A program made the translations under genes and the position numbers. Shown here piece by piece: positions 43,749-53,278 of a stretch of 64,000 bases of DNA (position 1 is its first letter; every line of letters starts with the position of its first letter). Source of the stretch: Staphylococcus equorum. GTDB taxonomy: Bacteria > Bacillota > Bacilli > Staphylococcales > Staphylococcaceae. The notes beneath the pieces are model-generated. The model searched no databases. It saw only the letters and a program-made list of their open reading frames with translations, and was not told the origin of the DNA. The stretch covers positions 1 through 64,000 of the forward strand of contig NZ_LNNB01000028.1 in assembly GCF_001747895.1 (NCBI RefSeq). The letters are read 5' to 3'.

Positions 43749-44645
43749 ATGGTTAAGAGATTATTAAGTGCTAATGCCTCAGAAATAGTGAAAATGACGG
43801 CTGAAGAATTAAAACAAAGTATTAAAGCAAGTGATGGTCGCGTTGTTTTAGCAGAGAATGTTGTTACGCGTACACCAGTGATACCCGACATAACAAATGC
43901 AGAACTATCACGTGCATTCGGAGCAGATTTGATTTTATTAAATGGATTAGACGTGTTCAATCCTAAAGTAGAAAACATAGACGAGAAAAAACATGTCATT
44001 AAAGAATTAAGACGTCTTGTTGCAAGACCTATAGGTGTCAATTTAGAACCAGTAGATGAGCAAGCGAGCATGGCAGAAGAAAAATTAAATATTGCTAAAG
44101 GACGACAAGCAAGTCCGAAAACAGTAAAAGCTTTAGAAAAATTAGGCATAAACTTTATTTGCATGACGGGGAATCCAGGTACTGGCGTATCTAATGAAAA
44201 AATTGTTGGTGCAATTGCTGAGACAAGAGCAAATTTTTCAGGATTGATTATAGCCGGAAAAATGCACAGTGCAGGTGTAGATGAACCTGTAATTACTAAA
44301 GCATATGTTGAAAAATTTATTGATGCAGGTGCTGATATTATTTTAGTACCATCTATTGGAACAGTTCCAGGATTTGATGAAGCACAATTAAAAGACATAG
44401 TGAAAGCAGTCCATCATCATGGTGGTTTAGTCATGTCAGCAATAGGGACAAGTCAAGAGAGTTCTGACGCCAGTACAATTAGGGACTTCGCAATTCGAAA
44501 TAAAATATGCGGTGTGGATATTCAACATATTGGTGACGCAGGCTATGGCGGTTTAGCTCCTGTAGAAAATATTTTTGAATTAAGTAAAGCGATACGTGGA
44601 CAACGCCACACATTGTCCATGATAGCGAGATCAATTAACAGATAG
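43749..44645 (+). CDS. Uncharacterised TIM-barrel-like protein of PTS operons (DUF7916-like)
   Basis: 298 residues. It is conserved in PTS operons of Firmicutes and, from memory, sometimes labelled phosphonomutase-like or DUF7916; its activity is not known. Visible segments suggest an alpha/beta barrel: VVLAENVVTRTPVIPDITNA near 32-51, GADLILLNGLDVF near 58-70, RPIGVNLEP near 97-105, GADIILVPSIGTVPGFDEA near 197-215, and GVDIQHIGDAGYGGL near 257-271. It lies between EIIC and EIIB with short gaps, so it probably acts on the imported sugar phosphate. No phospho-beta-glucosidase gene is in the operon. Confidence 0.65.
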   Translation: MVKRLLSANASEIVKMTAEELKQSIKASDGRVVLAENVVTRTPVIPDITNAELSRAFGADLILLNGLDVFNPKVENIDEKKHVIKELRRLVARPIGVNLEPVDEQASMAEEKLNIAKGRQASPKTVKALEKLGINFICMTGNPGTGVSNEKIVGAIAETRANFSGLIIAGKMHSAGVDEPVITKAYVEKFIDAGADIILVPSIGTVPGFDEAQLKDIVKAVHHHGGLVMSAIGTSQESSDASTIRDFAIRNKICGVDIQHIGDAGYGGLAPVENIFELSKAIRGQRHTLSMIARSINR

Positions 44646-44675
44646 GGTATAGTAATAATAAATGGAGGGATTTAT

Positions 44676-44996
44676 ATGGCAGAAAAAACAATAATGCTTG
44701 TATGTGCAGCTGGAATGAGTACAAGTATGTTAGTTCAGAAAATGCAAAAAGAAGCTGAAAACCAAGATTTAGACCGTGAAATATTTGCAGTCTCAACGAC
44801 AGAAGCGGATCAAAAAATTGAAGATGCTCAAGTAGATGTTTTGTTATTAGGTCCACAAGTCCGTTTTAAAAAAGATGAATATACTAAAAAATGTACAGAC
44901 AAAAACATACCTGTAGAAGTCATTGAAATGACAGATTACGGTACGATGAATGGCGCAAACGTATTAAGTGCAGCTGAACGTTTAATGAGCGAATAG
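44676..44996 (+). CDS. PTS lactose/cellobiose-family EIIB
   Basis: 106 residues. The phosphocysteine motif is IMLVCAAGMSTSMLV near 5-19, typical of CelA/ChbB EIIB proteins. It passes phosphate from EIIA to the sugar via EIIC. The GGAGG site is seven bases upstream. It is followed ten bases later by EIIA. Confidence 0.92.
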   Translation: MAEKTIMLVCAAGMSTSMLVQKMQKEAENQDLDREIFAVSTTEADQKIEDAQVDVLLLGPQVRFKKDEYTKKCTDKNIPVEVIEMTDYGTMNGANVLSAAERLMSE

Positions 44997-45006
44997 GGGT
45001 GGAACA

Positions 45007-45333
45007 ATGACTGAAGAAGAGAAGAATTTGGAATTTGCAATGTCGCTCATTGCTTATAGTGGTGATGCTAAAAGTCATGCTATGGAAGCCATATTTGCAG
45101 CTAAAAAAAGTGCGTTTGATGAAGCGGAAACGAAACTGAAACAAGCTGAAGCTGCTTTGCTTGAAGCACATCATGTACAAACGAATATGTTAACAAAGGA
45201 AGCACAAGGTGAACATATCAATTTGACGCTGTTAACAGTGCATAGTCAAGACCATTTAATGACGGCAATCACTTTTAAAGATATTGCCCAGGAAATGATA
45301 GATTTATATAAAGAAGTAAAAAATAATAAATAA
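45007..45333 (+). CDS. PTS lactose/cellobiose-family EIIA
   Basis: 108 residues, all helical, as in LacF/ChbA trimers. The phosphorylated His is in LTVHSQDHLMTAI near 77-89 (first His most likely). It closes the four-gene PTS operon, and a terminator lies 38 bases after it. Confidence 0.92.
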   Translation: MTEEEKNLEFAMSLIAYSGDAKSHAMEAIFAAKKSAFDEAETKLKQAEAALLEAHHVQTNMLTKEAQGEHINLTLLTVHSQDHLMTAITFKDIAQEMIDLYKEVKNNK

Positions 45334-45370
45334 TTGAATGATTTGTTATGGTAGTGAAATAATGTCAGCA

Positions 45371-45408
45371 AAAGATGTAAAAGTTTAATTACTTTTACAT
45401 CTTTTTTG
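45371..45408 (+). terminator. Terminator of the Lac-type PTS operon
   Basis: AAAGATGTAAAAGT pairs with ACTTTTACATCTTT around a six-base loop and runs into Ts. Confidence 0.9.
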
Positions 45409-45535
45409 TTTTGAAAAATAAACAAAGATGTATCAAATTAGATCAATGCATTTTATAATTTAAAAATAGTATTTTTTATTTAGATGTGCAACTTTTCGTA
45501 TTGTGAGACGAAATAGATTACACATCCACACGTAC

Positions 45536-45550
45536 AAGAAAGCGATTACA
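45536..45550 (+). promoter_or_regulatory. Candidate cre (CcpA) site before the PRD regulator
   Basis: AAGAAAGCGATTACA has one mismatch to the cre pattern and ends ten bases before the ribosome site of the PRD regulator. Confidence 0.45.
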
Positions 45551-45575
45551 ATATAACTGTAAGGAGGTTGCTGAT

Positions 45576-47519
45576 GTGTTAAGCAAGAGACAACATCATA
45601 TATTAACGTACTTACTTGAACGTGAAGCCTTTGTTCAAATTCATAATTTAGCAACACAGTTCAATGTATCTGAAAGAACAATCCAATATGATCTTGAATA
45701 CATTGAAACTATGGAAGATAAATTAGATTTAACGATTCATCGGAATAAATATGATGGGATAAAGATTACAACAACAGCGCTTCAGTTGGCAACATTAGAG
45801 CCAAAATATACGGGAACATCGATGCATTATTCAAAGAAAGAACGCATATTATATATCACTTTGAAGCTGTTTGAATCGATTGAACCCACATCATCCCAAG
45901 TATTAGCAACATTGGTTTCAGTAACACGTCGTACAATTGTTGAAGATTTAAAAAATGTTCAATCTTGGTTAGAAGAAAACGATTTGTTTCTTGAGTACAA
46001 GAAAAATAAAGGGTTTGTAATTCAGGGTGAGGAAAACGCTTATCGTAAAGCCTATGCCACACGTGTACATGAATATTTTCAAACGCACACACATCACATG
46101 GGTCATCAACTTTTTTCGAATAAAGAGTTAGAACAAATTCGTTTAACAGTAACTTCTATATTATTAGATGCAAAATATCAATTAGTTCAAAGTGCAATTG
46201 ATGGATTGATTTATCACATTTTGATTGCGCTTCATCGTACAAATGAACATTTTGCCTTCGATATACCTGATAAAGAGTATGAAAAGCTTGCTAAAACAGA
46301 GCAATTTCATATTGCACTTAAAATTAAAGAAAAATTAGAAGCTATTTTTCAGATTGAATTTCCAAAAAGTGAGGCAGCTTTTATTACTTTACATTTATTG
46401 GGTGCTAAAACGTCAGAAGTGAATGAACTCAATCAACAAATAGACGATTTAGAGATATTAACAGAACAATTGATTGAACGTATGAGTGGTGATTTAGGAC
46501 TAGATTTAATGTCTGATAGCAAATTAGCAAATGGTTTAATCGTACATTTGAGACCTGCAATTCATCGATTGAAGTTTGATATGACACATGCGAACCCTTT
46601 AAATAGGGAAATCCATACGCAGTATCACCATATTATAGAAGGAATTAAAAGGCATGTATGGGGCATTGAAGAAAATTACCAAATACACTTTACTGATGAT
46701 GAATTATCGTATATCACATTGCATTTTGCTTCTGCGATTGAACGGATTTCAGCAGTGACCACAAATGCCATTAAAGTCGTGTTACTTTGTGGATCAGGTA
46801 TAGGAACATCTCAATTATTAAAAAGTAGGATGGATCATATTTATCCAGAATTAGAAATTGTAGATGCTTATTCTATATATGAAATAGATGAAGTAATGCT
46901 AAAACATGAAGGTATTGATTATATCATTTCTACGGTTCCTTTTGAACAAGCAAGCGTACCAGTAATTAGGGTTTCGCCATTTTTAAATAAAGACGATCGA
47001 AAGCAATTAAATGAAATTATTAACCATTCAAGAGAGCGATATGTAAATGATGTTAAAGGGTTAGGGCCAACGTTACAAGAAGTATTACCACAATCTCGAA
47101 TATTGACACAACAGCAAACACTTTTAAGAAATGATGCAATTAGACAATGTGTATCACCGCTTGTAAATGATCAAATCGTAGATGAGGCCTATGCTGCTGA
47201 CATTATTGAACAATTAGATGCATTTGGACCTTATATGGTAATTAGTCCTCATATTGCATTGATTCATGCTAACCATAAACATGTTAAACAACCTGTGGGA
47301 TTTAGTTTAGTTCATTTTAAAACGGGTGTGATCTTTAATCATCAGCAATATGATCCAGTGCATATCATTATTACATTAGCTACGGAGCAGCCGCAGATAC
47401 ATTTAAATGCTTTGCGACAATTTAGCGAGCTAATCATGGAGGAAGCAACGAGAGCAACACTGTTTTCTGGAAATATAGCAGATATCATGTCATGTATTCG
47501 TGATGTAAGTCAACATTAA
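45576..47519 (+). CDS. PRD-containing PTS transcriptional activator (LicR/MtlR type)
   Basis: 647 residues from a GTG with AAGGAGG eight bases upstream. Two helix-turn-helix regions are present (QIHNLATQFNVSERTIQYDL near 21-40, and SSQVLATLVSVTRRTIVEDL near 107-126), then two PRD domains (about 185-395), an EIIB-Gat-like domain with VVLLCGSGIGTSQLLKSRM near 404-422, and a C-terminal EIIA-like domain (about 500-647). Phosphorylation of the PRDs by HPr or EIIB tunes activity. It is the first gene of the ascorbate-type PTS operon and is its probable activator. Confidence 0.9.
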   Translation: MLSKRQHHILTYLLEREAFVQIHNLATQFNVSERTIQYDLEYIETMEDKLDLTIHRNKYDGIKITTTALQLATLEPKYTGTSMHYSKKERILYITLKLFESIEPTSSQVLATLVSVTRRTIVEDLKNVQSWLEENDLFLEYKKNKGFVIQGEENAYRKAYATRVHEYFQTHTHHMGHQLFSNKELEQIRLTVTSILLDAKYQLVQSAIDGLIYHILIALHRTNEHFAFDIPDKEYEKLAKTEQFHIALKIKEKLEAIFQIEFPKSEAAFITLHLLGAKTSEVNELNQQIDDLEILTEQLIERMSGDLGLDLMSDSKLANGLIVHLRPAIHRLKFDMTHANPLNREIHTQYHHIIEGIKRHVWGIEENYQIHFTDDELSYITLHFASAIERISAVTTNAIKVVLLCGSGIGTSQLLKSRMDHIYPELEIVDAYSIYEIDEVMLKHEGIDYIISTVPFEQASVPVIRVSPFLNKDDRKQLNEIINHSRERYVNDVKGLGPTLQEVLPQSRILTQQQTLLRNDAIRQCVSPLVNDQIVDEAYAADIIEQLDAFGPYMVISPHIALIHANHKHVKQPVGFSLVHFKTGVIFNHQQYDPVHIIITLATEQPQIHLNALRQFSELIMEEATRATLFSGNIADIMSCIRDVSQH

Positions 47520-47533
47520 TAAGGGGGATATAA

Positions 47534-47974
47534 ATGAGTCCGGAAATTTTATCATCGGATAAAGTACAGATACGAGATCGAGTGGATGATTGGAAACATG
47601 CAATTCGTGTTGCATCTGAACCTCTGCTAGAACAAGGGTACTTTAAACAACAATACATTGAAAAGATGATTTATAGCGTAGAAGAATTAGGGCCCTATAT
47701 TGTAATAGCACCTGAAATTGCAATAGCGCATGCTAGACCGAGTGATGATGTTAAAAAAATAGGATTAAGTTTATTGAAATTGAATCACCATATTAACTTT
47801 TCTGAGAACGGACATCATGCGTCTCTCGTGTTTGTATTAAGCGCTGTTGATAACGAGGGACATTTAGAAATTTTAAGAAATTTAGCAACAATCTTAGGGG
47901 ATTCGAACACAGTTAATAAATTATTAGCAGCAACAGACATTGATGAAATAATAAATATATTTAAAGGAGAATGA
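47534..47974 (+). CDS. PTS ascorbate-type EIIA
   Basis: 146 residues, similar to UlaC and mannitol/fructose EIIA domains. The active-site His lies in IAPEIAIAHARPSDDVKKIG near 63-82. It begins 14 bases after the PRD regulator with AAGGGGG upstream and overlaps the next frame. Its domain also resembles the C-terminal part of that regulator. Confidence 0.88.
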   Translation: MSPEILSSDKVQIRDRVDDWKHAIRVASEPLLEQGYFKQQYIEKMIYSVEELGPYIVIAPEIAIAHARPSDDVKKIGLSLLKLNHHINFSENGHHASLVFVLSAVDNEGHLEILRNLATILGDSNTVNKLLAATDIDEIINIFKGE

Positions 47975-47979
47975 TGAAA

Positions 47980-48264
47980 ATGAAAATTTTAGTTGTATGT
48001 GGTCACGGTTTAGGAAGTAGCTTTATGGTGGAAATGAATGCACAGGAAGCTTTAAAAAATTTAAATGCACCATCAGACGTTAAAGTTGAACACAGTGATG
48101 TCATGTCTGCAAGCCCTGATATGGCAGATTTATTTATTTGTGGTAGAGATTTAGAAGAAAATACAAAGCACTTAGGGGACGTTATTGTTTTAGATAACAT
48201 TCTAGATAAAGAAGAGTTACAAAATAAATTGAATGAGAAATTAAGTGATTTGAACATTTTATAA
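47980..48264 (+). CDS. PTS ascorbate-type EIIB
   Basis: 94 residues. The phosphocysteine is in MKILVVCGHGLGSSFMVEMN at the N terminus, as in UlaB. I chose the ATG at 47980, ten bases after AAAGGAG; ATGs at 47971 and 47974 are in frame but too near the site. The EIIC gene follows 24 bases later. Confidence 0.88.
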   Translation: MKILVVCGHGLGSSFMVEMNAQEALKNLNAPSDVKVEHSDVMSASPDMADLFICGRDLEENTKHLGDVIVLDNILDKEELQNKLNEKLSDLNIL

Positions 48265-48287
48265 ATTAGAAGTAAGGGGGCAACGTT

Positions 48288-49646
48288 ATGAAACCTATCC
48301 TAGATTTTATCGTTGATATTTTGAGTCAACCTGCTATATTAGTTGCTTTAATTGCTTTAATAGGTCTAATTATGCAGAAAAAATCAGCCACTGACATCAC
48401 GTCCGGTACGATTAAAACGATACTTGGATTTTTAGTGTTAAGCGCAGGGGCGAATGTTGTAACACAATCATTAGAACCATTTGGAAAAATATTCCAACAC
48501 GCTTTTGGCGTGCAAGGTGTCGTACCTAATAACGAAGCGATTATTTCAATTGCTTTAGAACAATATGGCACAACAGCAGCATTAATTATGGTGTTTGGGA
48601 TGATTGTTAATATCATTATCGCACGTATTACGAATTTGAAATATATCTTTTTAACAGGTCATCATACATTTTATATGGCAGCCTTTTTAGCTATATTACT
48701 GTCAGTAGGTAATATCACTGGGACATTGACAGTAATCACAGGATCTATTATTTTAGGATTGATTATGGCTATATTACCAGCGTTAGCACAACCAACAATG
48801 AAGAAAATAACTGGGACTAACCAAGTCGCTTTAGGTCACTTTGGTACGATCAGTTATTGGGCAGCTGGAGAGATTGGAAAGTTATTTAAAGGAAAGTCTA
48901 AATCAACAGAAGAAATTAATTTTCCTAAAGGCTTGAGCTTTTTAAGAGAAAGTACAATCAGTATTTCATTAACAATGACATTACTCTATTTTGTGGCAGC
49001 GTTATTTGCGGGTCCAACCTTCGTACATACAGAAATTAGTGACGGTCAAAACTTTATTGTATTTTCACTGATTCAAGGGGTTACTTTTGCAGCTGGTGTG
49101 TTTATCATATTAACGGGTGTACGTTTAATATTGGCTGAAATCGTGCCGGCGTTTAAAGGTATTTCTGAAAAATTAGTACCTAACACAAAACCAGCATTAG
49201 ACTGTCCTATAGTCTTCCCTTATGCACAAAATGCTGTATTAATTGGCTTTTTTGTCAGTTTTATAGTTGGGGTCTTGGGCATGTTCGTCTTATTCTTATT
49301 TGGTGGGGTAGTTATACTTCCAGGTGTAGTAGCTCACTTCTTCCTTGGGGCAACGGCTGGCGTATTTGGTAACGCGCGTGGTGGTATTAGAGGTGCAATA
49401 GCAGGTTCAGCATTAAATGGCTTGTTAATTACATTCTTACCACTGCTGTTCTTGCCATTCCTAGGTGAACTTGGTGGTGCAGCAACGACATTCTCAGATA
49501 CAGATTTCTTAGTTGTAGGTATCGTCTTTGGTAATATTGCGAAATATCTTGGGCTTATCGGTATCGCCGTTTTAGTCTTAATCTTAGCAGCGGTAGCAAT
49601 TTTATTACAAAAACGTACGAATCAAAAAGAAGCAGAGGAACAGTAA
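48288..49646 (+). CDS. PTS ascorbate-type EIIC
   Basis: 452 residues, 10-12 helices, of the UlaA/SgaT family, which differs from other EIIC folds. Segments LTGHHTFYMAAFLAILL near 124-140 and HFFLGATAGVFGNARGGIRG near 347-366 are typical. None of the catabolic genes expected for ascorbate (UlaD, UlaE, UlaF, UlaG types) is nearby, so the true substrate is uncertain. A terminator follows. Confidence 0.88.
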   Translation: MKPILDFIVDILSQPAILVALIALIGLIMQKKSATDITSGTIKTILGFLVLSAGANVVTQSLEPFGKIFQHAFGVQGVVPNNEAIISIALEQYGTTAALIMVFGMIVNIIIARITNLKYIFLTGHHTFYMAAFLAILLSVGNITGTLTVITGSIILGLIMAILPALAQPTMKKITGTNQVALGHFGTISYWAAGEIGKLFKGKSKSTEEINFPKGLSFLRESTISISLTMTLLYFVAALFAGPTFVHTEISDGQNFIVFSLIQGVTFAAGVFIILTGVRLILAEIVPAFKGISEKLVPNTKPALDCPIVFPYAQNAVLIGFFVSFIVGVLGMFVLFLFGGVVILPGVVAHFFLGATAGVFGNARGGIRGAIAGSALNGLLITFLPLLFLPFLGELGGAATTFSDTDFLVVGIVFGNIAKYLGLIGIAVLVLILAAVAILLQKRTNQKEAEEQ

Positions 49647-49663
49647 AATTAAATAATTAAAAT

Positions 49664-49710
49664 AAAACAGGTGAGCATCTTATAAATTAAGGATGCTTAC
49701 CTGTTTTTTA
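49664..49710 (+). terminator. Terminator of the ascorbate-type PTS operon
   Basis: AAACAGGTGAGCATC pairs with GATGCTTACCTGTTT (one mismatch) and is followed by Ts. Confidence 0.9.
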
Positions 49711-49762
49711 ATGTCAATTTAGTATGAAGTCTTATTAAAAATGATCAATGAAACTGTAAAAG

Positions 49763-50119
49763 TTAATTTGTTAGCTCATAACTTTCTGCTATTAAATCTT
49801 TAATATGATTTATAGAGTTAATCTCATTTAAATTGATACTTATCCAATTGGACTTATCCATGTGATAGGCTTTGTAAAATCCTTCTTTTTTTCTTAAAGG
49901 TCCAATAAATTCTTGTCTGATTTTCAAATTTAATACATCTATTTCATCAGAGCCATTTAACCCTAATTTGTCTTGAGCAATATTCATCACTAAAGCAAAC
50001 CATTTTTTGTTATCTTTATGTCTTAAAGCTGCAAAATTCGAATAAGTTTTCCAAGGATAATCTGGTTTCACATCATACTTACGATTTACATAATTAAAAA
50101 CTTCTTCCCTATCTAACAT
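49763..50119 (-). CDS. MmcQ/YjbR family protein
   Basis: 118 residues. The MmcQ/YjbR fold is found in small, DNA-binding-like proteins of unknown role. Typical parts are an N-terminal REEVFNYVNRKYDVKPDYPW, a central WFALVMNI strand and a C-terminal HMDKSNWISINLNE stretch with the WxxI motif. The start could be either of two adjacent ATGs; the inner one has better spacing to AAGGTG. It stands alone between unrelated genes. Confidence 0.82.
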   Translation of the reverse strand: MLDREEVFNYVNRKYDVKPDYPWKTYSNFAALRHKDNKKWFALVMNIAQDKLGLNGSDEIDVLNLKIRQEFIGPLRKKEGFYKAYHMDKSNWISINLNEINSINHIKDLIAESYELTN

Positions 50120-50317
50120 CATTTCACCTTCTTAATCATTATCTTCCCGATTTGTTTTAATTTAATCTCTAGCGATAAGGCAGTATGTTTATAAATGTAC
50201 TACATAATTGTACGAAATTTTGATTTATGAAATAAACATTTATATTAATATAAAAAAGTTTATTTTATATGGTATACTACTGTTATTACAAGTTATTATA
50301 TCGGGGGAGAGTCATAA

Positions 50318-51829
50318 GTGCTTTATACAGTTACGTCAACATTGCCACCAGTACATGGTGGAAGAACGAAAGCGTTATTAAATAGAATTCAATTAATGCA
50401 TAATGATTTAAATGAAACAAACACAATATTAACGACAAATTATAATCCTAACTATTATGACGTTATTAAATCATTTGTGGAAAATAATAAATTAAATGCT
50501 CAAATTAGAGTAGAAAATATTTATGATTGGCTATCTGATTTTAAATTATTATATAATCCACACGCTAATAGTGACACAATAGAATATCATGAAGTTGAAC
50601 GGGATATTGAAGGATTAACAAGTGAAATCAGAAAGAATAATAGGGATGTCGTTCGTTATTATGACGGTGATACATATGTTCTATATAGAAAATTCAGACC
50701 AGGAAGTAATATTTTAGAATTCGAAGATTTTATGACGCCTTATTGTAAAAAAAGAGTAGAGAGACATCAATATAATAATTTTGGTTGTTTACATAAGAAA
50801 ATTTATTTTTCTACTAGAAATTATGGGAAGATTGCAGAAAAATTCTACGATAGAGAAGGTAATAAATATTGTGAAAAGTTTTTTGCTGATGATGAAAACA
50901 CAACACTATTATTAGTTCAATTATATAAAGAGAGTAAACATTTTAAAGCATTTGAAAATGAAAAACAGCTTTTTCAATATTATTTCCAAAATCGTTTTAA
51001 AGATGGAGATATTGTCTTTAATGATGCAAGACTTTTAGATATACCATTATTAAAACAAACAAATCATACTAAAAATGTATTGGTATTTCATAGCTCACAT
51101 ATAGATGGGAATAATGTGAAAAAAGCATATAAATACGCGCTTACACATTCTGAAAGTGTTACTAAATATTTAGTGTTAACGAATCATCAAAAAACAGATA
51201 TACAAAATTTATACTCTATTGAAGATGACTGTTTTGCTGTAATACCCCATTTTATTGAAGTTGCAGAGCCTTCCCGTGAACCATCAAACTTTAAAGATCA
51301 ATTTATTTATATTGGCAGGTTTGGTTTAGGAAAACAATTAGACCATCTTATTAAAGCATATAAGTTATTTCGTGAAGCAGGTTATACAAGCAAACTCGTA
51401 TTATATGGTAAGGATGAAGCGGGACAATTAAAAATGCTTAAAGATTTAATAAATGAATATGCTTTAAATGATTACGTTGAGATTAATGACTATACATCCA
51501 ATCCATTAGCAGAATTTAAAGCTTCGAGAGCATCGCTATTAACGAGTAGCTTTGAAGGATTTGGCTTAACAATTATGGAAAGCATTGCAGTTGGATGCCC
51601 TGCCATTTCATATGATGTTCAATATGGTCCGAGAGAAATTATTGAACATGGTAAAAATGGATATCTTATTGAACCTAATAATATTCGAGAATTTGCAAAT
51701 AGTATGATGAAAATTGTAGATAAACCACTTAACAATGTAAAAAATAATGAACGATTAAAACATCAAACAGCAATTAATAATTATGCTGAACTATTGAAAC
51801 AGCTTCAAGAAAAACAATTTATAATATGA
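50318..51829 (+). CDS. GT4-family glycosyltransferase, TarM/TagE-like
   Basis: 503 residues, close to the length of TarM and TagE, which add sugars to wall teichoic acid. An N-terminal extension (about 60-300) with RYYDGDTYVLYRKF recalls the DUF1975-type region of that group. The C-terminal GT-B part has FIYIGRFGLGKQLDHLIKAY near 330-349 and the nucleotide-sugar motif SSFEGFGLTIMESIAVGCP near 409-427 with the EX7E pair. The GTG start has GGGGGAGA upstream. No tagged partner (tag/tar or accessory Sec) is next to it. A teichoic acid or surface protein acceptor is inferred. Confidence 0.8.
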   Translation: MLYTVTSTLPPVHGGRTKALLNRIQLMHNDLNETNTILTTNYNPNYYDVIKSFVENNKLNAQIRVENIYDWLSDFKLLYNPHANSDTIEYHEVERDIEGLTSEIRKNNRDVVRYYDGDTYVLYRKFRPGSNILEFEDFMTPYCKKRVERHQYNNFGCLHKKIYFSTRNYGKIAEKFYDREGNKYCEKFFADDENTTLLLVQLYKESKHFKAFENEKQLFQYYFQNRFKDGDIVFNDARLLDIPLLKQTNHTKNVLVFHSSHIDGNNVKKAYKYALTHSESVTKYLVLTNHQKTDIQNLYSIEDDCFAVIPHFIEVAEPSREPSNFKDQFIYIGRFGLGKQLDHLIKAYKLFREAGYTSKLVLYGKDEAGQLKMLKDLINEYALNDYVEINDYTSNPLAEFKASRASLLTSSFEGFGLTIMESIAVGCPAISYDVQYGPREIIEHGKNGYLIEPNNIREFANSMMKIVDKPLNNVKNNERLKHQTAINNYAELLKQLQEKQFII

Positions 51830-51839
51830 ATAAAGCATA

Positions 51840-51873
51840 AAAAAATCTCAACCAACATTGGTTGAGATTTTTT
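51840..51873. terminator. Bidirectional terminator
   Basis: AAAAAATCTCAACCAA pairs with TTGGTTGAGATTTTTT around a short loop. It separates the glycosyltransferase from the converging MFS gene. Confidence 0.92.
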
Positions 51874-51883
51874 GGTTATTAAG

Positions 51884-53278
51884 TTATTTAACTTCGTTTG
51901 GTATGTCTTTCGGCACGTCTTTCGGCACGTCTTTCGGCGCGTCTTTGGCCTGATATGTTTTTTTATATTCTTCACTTGCATGCTGCATTGGTATTAAATA
52001 AAGTGCTAAGGCAGCTATTAAACCTGGAATAGCAAAAGCGATAAAGTACAACGGCATAGGTAATGCAAATGTGAGTAAAAAGCCACCCATTAGTGGTCCA
52101 ATCATTCCGCCGACTCTCCCAATACCAGAAGCTGTACCTAGCGCTGTGGATCTAATATAAGCTGGGAAATATTGCGATACGAAAGCTTGAACGAGATTTT
52201 GTGAACCTATGGTAGCAGCGCCTGCGATTGCAATTAAGATATAAATAACAAATATATTAACATCTTTACCTAAAGACAATAGAGATAAAGAGATAGCGCC
52301 AGCAATGTATAATGGCACAAGTAGTTTTTTGGAACCAAATTTGTCGCATAGTCTTCCGATTATAAGTGTTCCAATGATTGCTCCAACTTGTAATACGATT
52401 AAAAATACTAAACTAGAATTTAATTCATATCCAGCACGCATCATTAAATTTGGTAGCCATGTATTTAAACCAAAAATCATTAACAAACAGCAAAAGAAAG
52501 TTAACCAAAATAAGACTGTACTGAGCGCCCGATTTTCTTTAAATAGGTCCATTAAAGGCACTTTAGTAGTAGAAACTTCGATATCTTTTATCGTATCGTT
52601 CATAGATATGTTAAGTTTTGGATCAATTTTTCTTAATGTATTTACTGCTTCTTTTTTCCTATTAGTACGATTTAAATAACTAAAAGTCTCAGGTAATTGT
52701 TTAAGTAAAAAAGGTAGTGCAAATATAGGTAAAATTGCTACCCAAAAGATTGAACGCCAGCCTCCAACAGGCATTAATGTTAACCCTAATACTGGTGCAA
52801 GAATACCACCAATTGAGTAGCCACATAACACAATTGAAACCACAAGATTTTTCATTCTTTCAGGTGCAAAATCTGTTGCAAGTGCAATGACATTAGGCAT
52901 GATACCCCCCAAACCTAAACCTGCTAAAAAGCGATAGATGCCAAACTGTGTTGTATTTGCAGCAAACCCACAAAGACATGTAAATAAGCTGAATAAAATC
53001 AATGTGATTGCTATGACATTTTTTCTACCAATACGATCAGCTAAAATGCCAAATCCTATAGCCCCAAACATCATGCCGAATAGGCCATAGCTACTTAAAG
53101 TACCTGCTTCAATTTCGGAGAGCCCCCAATCCTCAATTAACATAGGTACTGCTGTCCCGTACAAAACTAAATCATAGCCGTCGAAAATAATAAGAAAAAA
53201 GCTCCAAAAAATTAATTTGAAATGAAATTTGTTGAACTTACTTTTATTAACTACTTTGGTTGTATTGATTTCCCCCAT
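51884..53278 (-). CDS. Aromatic acid:H+ symporter (AAHS-type MFS)
   Basis: 464 residues, 12 helices. It belongs to the BenK/PcaK/MhbT-like branch that imports benzoates and hydroxybenzoates. The segment FDGYDLVLYGTAVPMLIEDW near 35-54 holds the family DGxD motif of helix 1, and GILADRIGRKNVI near 78-90 is the MFS loop. The last 20 or so residues are a run of K-D-x-P repeats encoded by a 12-bp tandem repeat. It lies beside the gentisate operon and the IclR regulator, so a hydroxybenzoate is the expected substrate. Confidence 0.9.
   Translation of the reverse strand: MGEINTTKVVNKSKFNKFHFKLIFWSFFLIIFDGYDLVLYGTAVPMLIEDWGLSEIEAGTLSSYGLFGMMFGAIGFGILADRIGRKNVIAITLILFSLFTCLCGFAANTTQFGIYRFLAGLGLGGIMPNVIALATDFAPERMKNLVVSIVLCGYSIGGILAPVLGLTLMPVGGWRSIFWVAILPIFALPFLLKQLPETFSYLNRTNRKKEAVNTLRKIDPKLNISMNDTIKDIEVSTTKVPLMDLFKENRALSTVLFWLTFFCCLLMIFGLNTWLPNLMMRAGYELNSSLVFLIVLQVGAIIGTLIIGRLCDKFGSKKLLVPLYIAGAISLSLLSLGKDVNIFVIYILIAIAGAATIGSQNLVQAFVSQYFPAYIRSTALGTASGIGRVGGMIGPLMGGFLLTFALPMPLYFIAFAIPGLIAALALYLIPMQHASEEYKKTYQAKDAPKDVPKDVPKDIPNEVK
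51905..51952. repeat. 12-bp tandem repeat inside the AAHS transporter gene
   Basis: Unit GTCTTTCGGCAC occurs twice exactly, once with one change and once partly. It encodes the K-D-V-P tail on the minus strand and is likely to vary in copy number. Confidence 0.9.

Noticed and set aside
43685..44398. 237-codon minus-strand frame opposite the Lac-type PTS genes
   Set aside because: It lies opposite well-supported genes with good ribosome sites; composition is that of a shadow frame.
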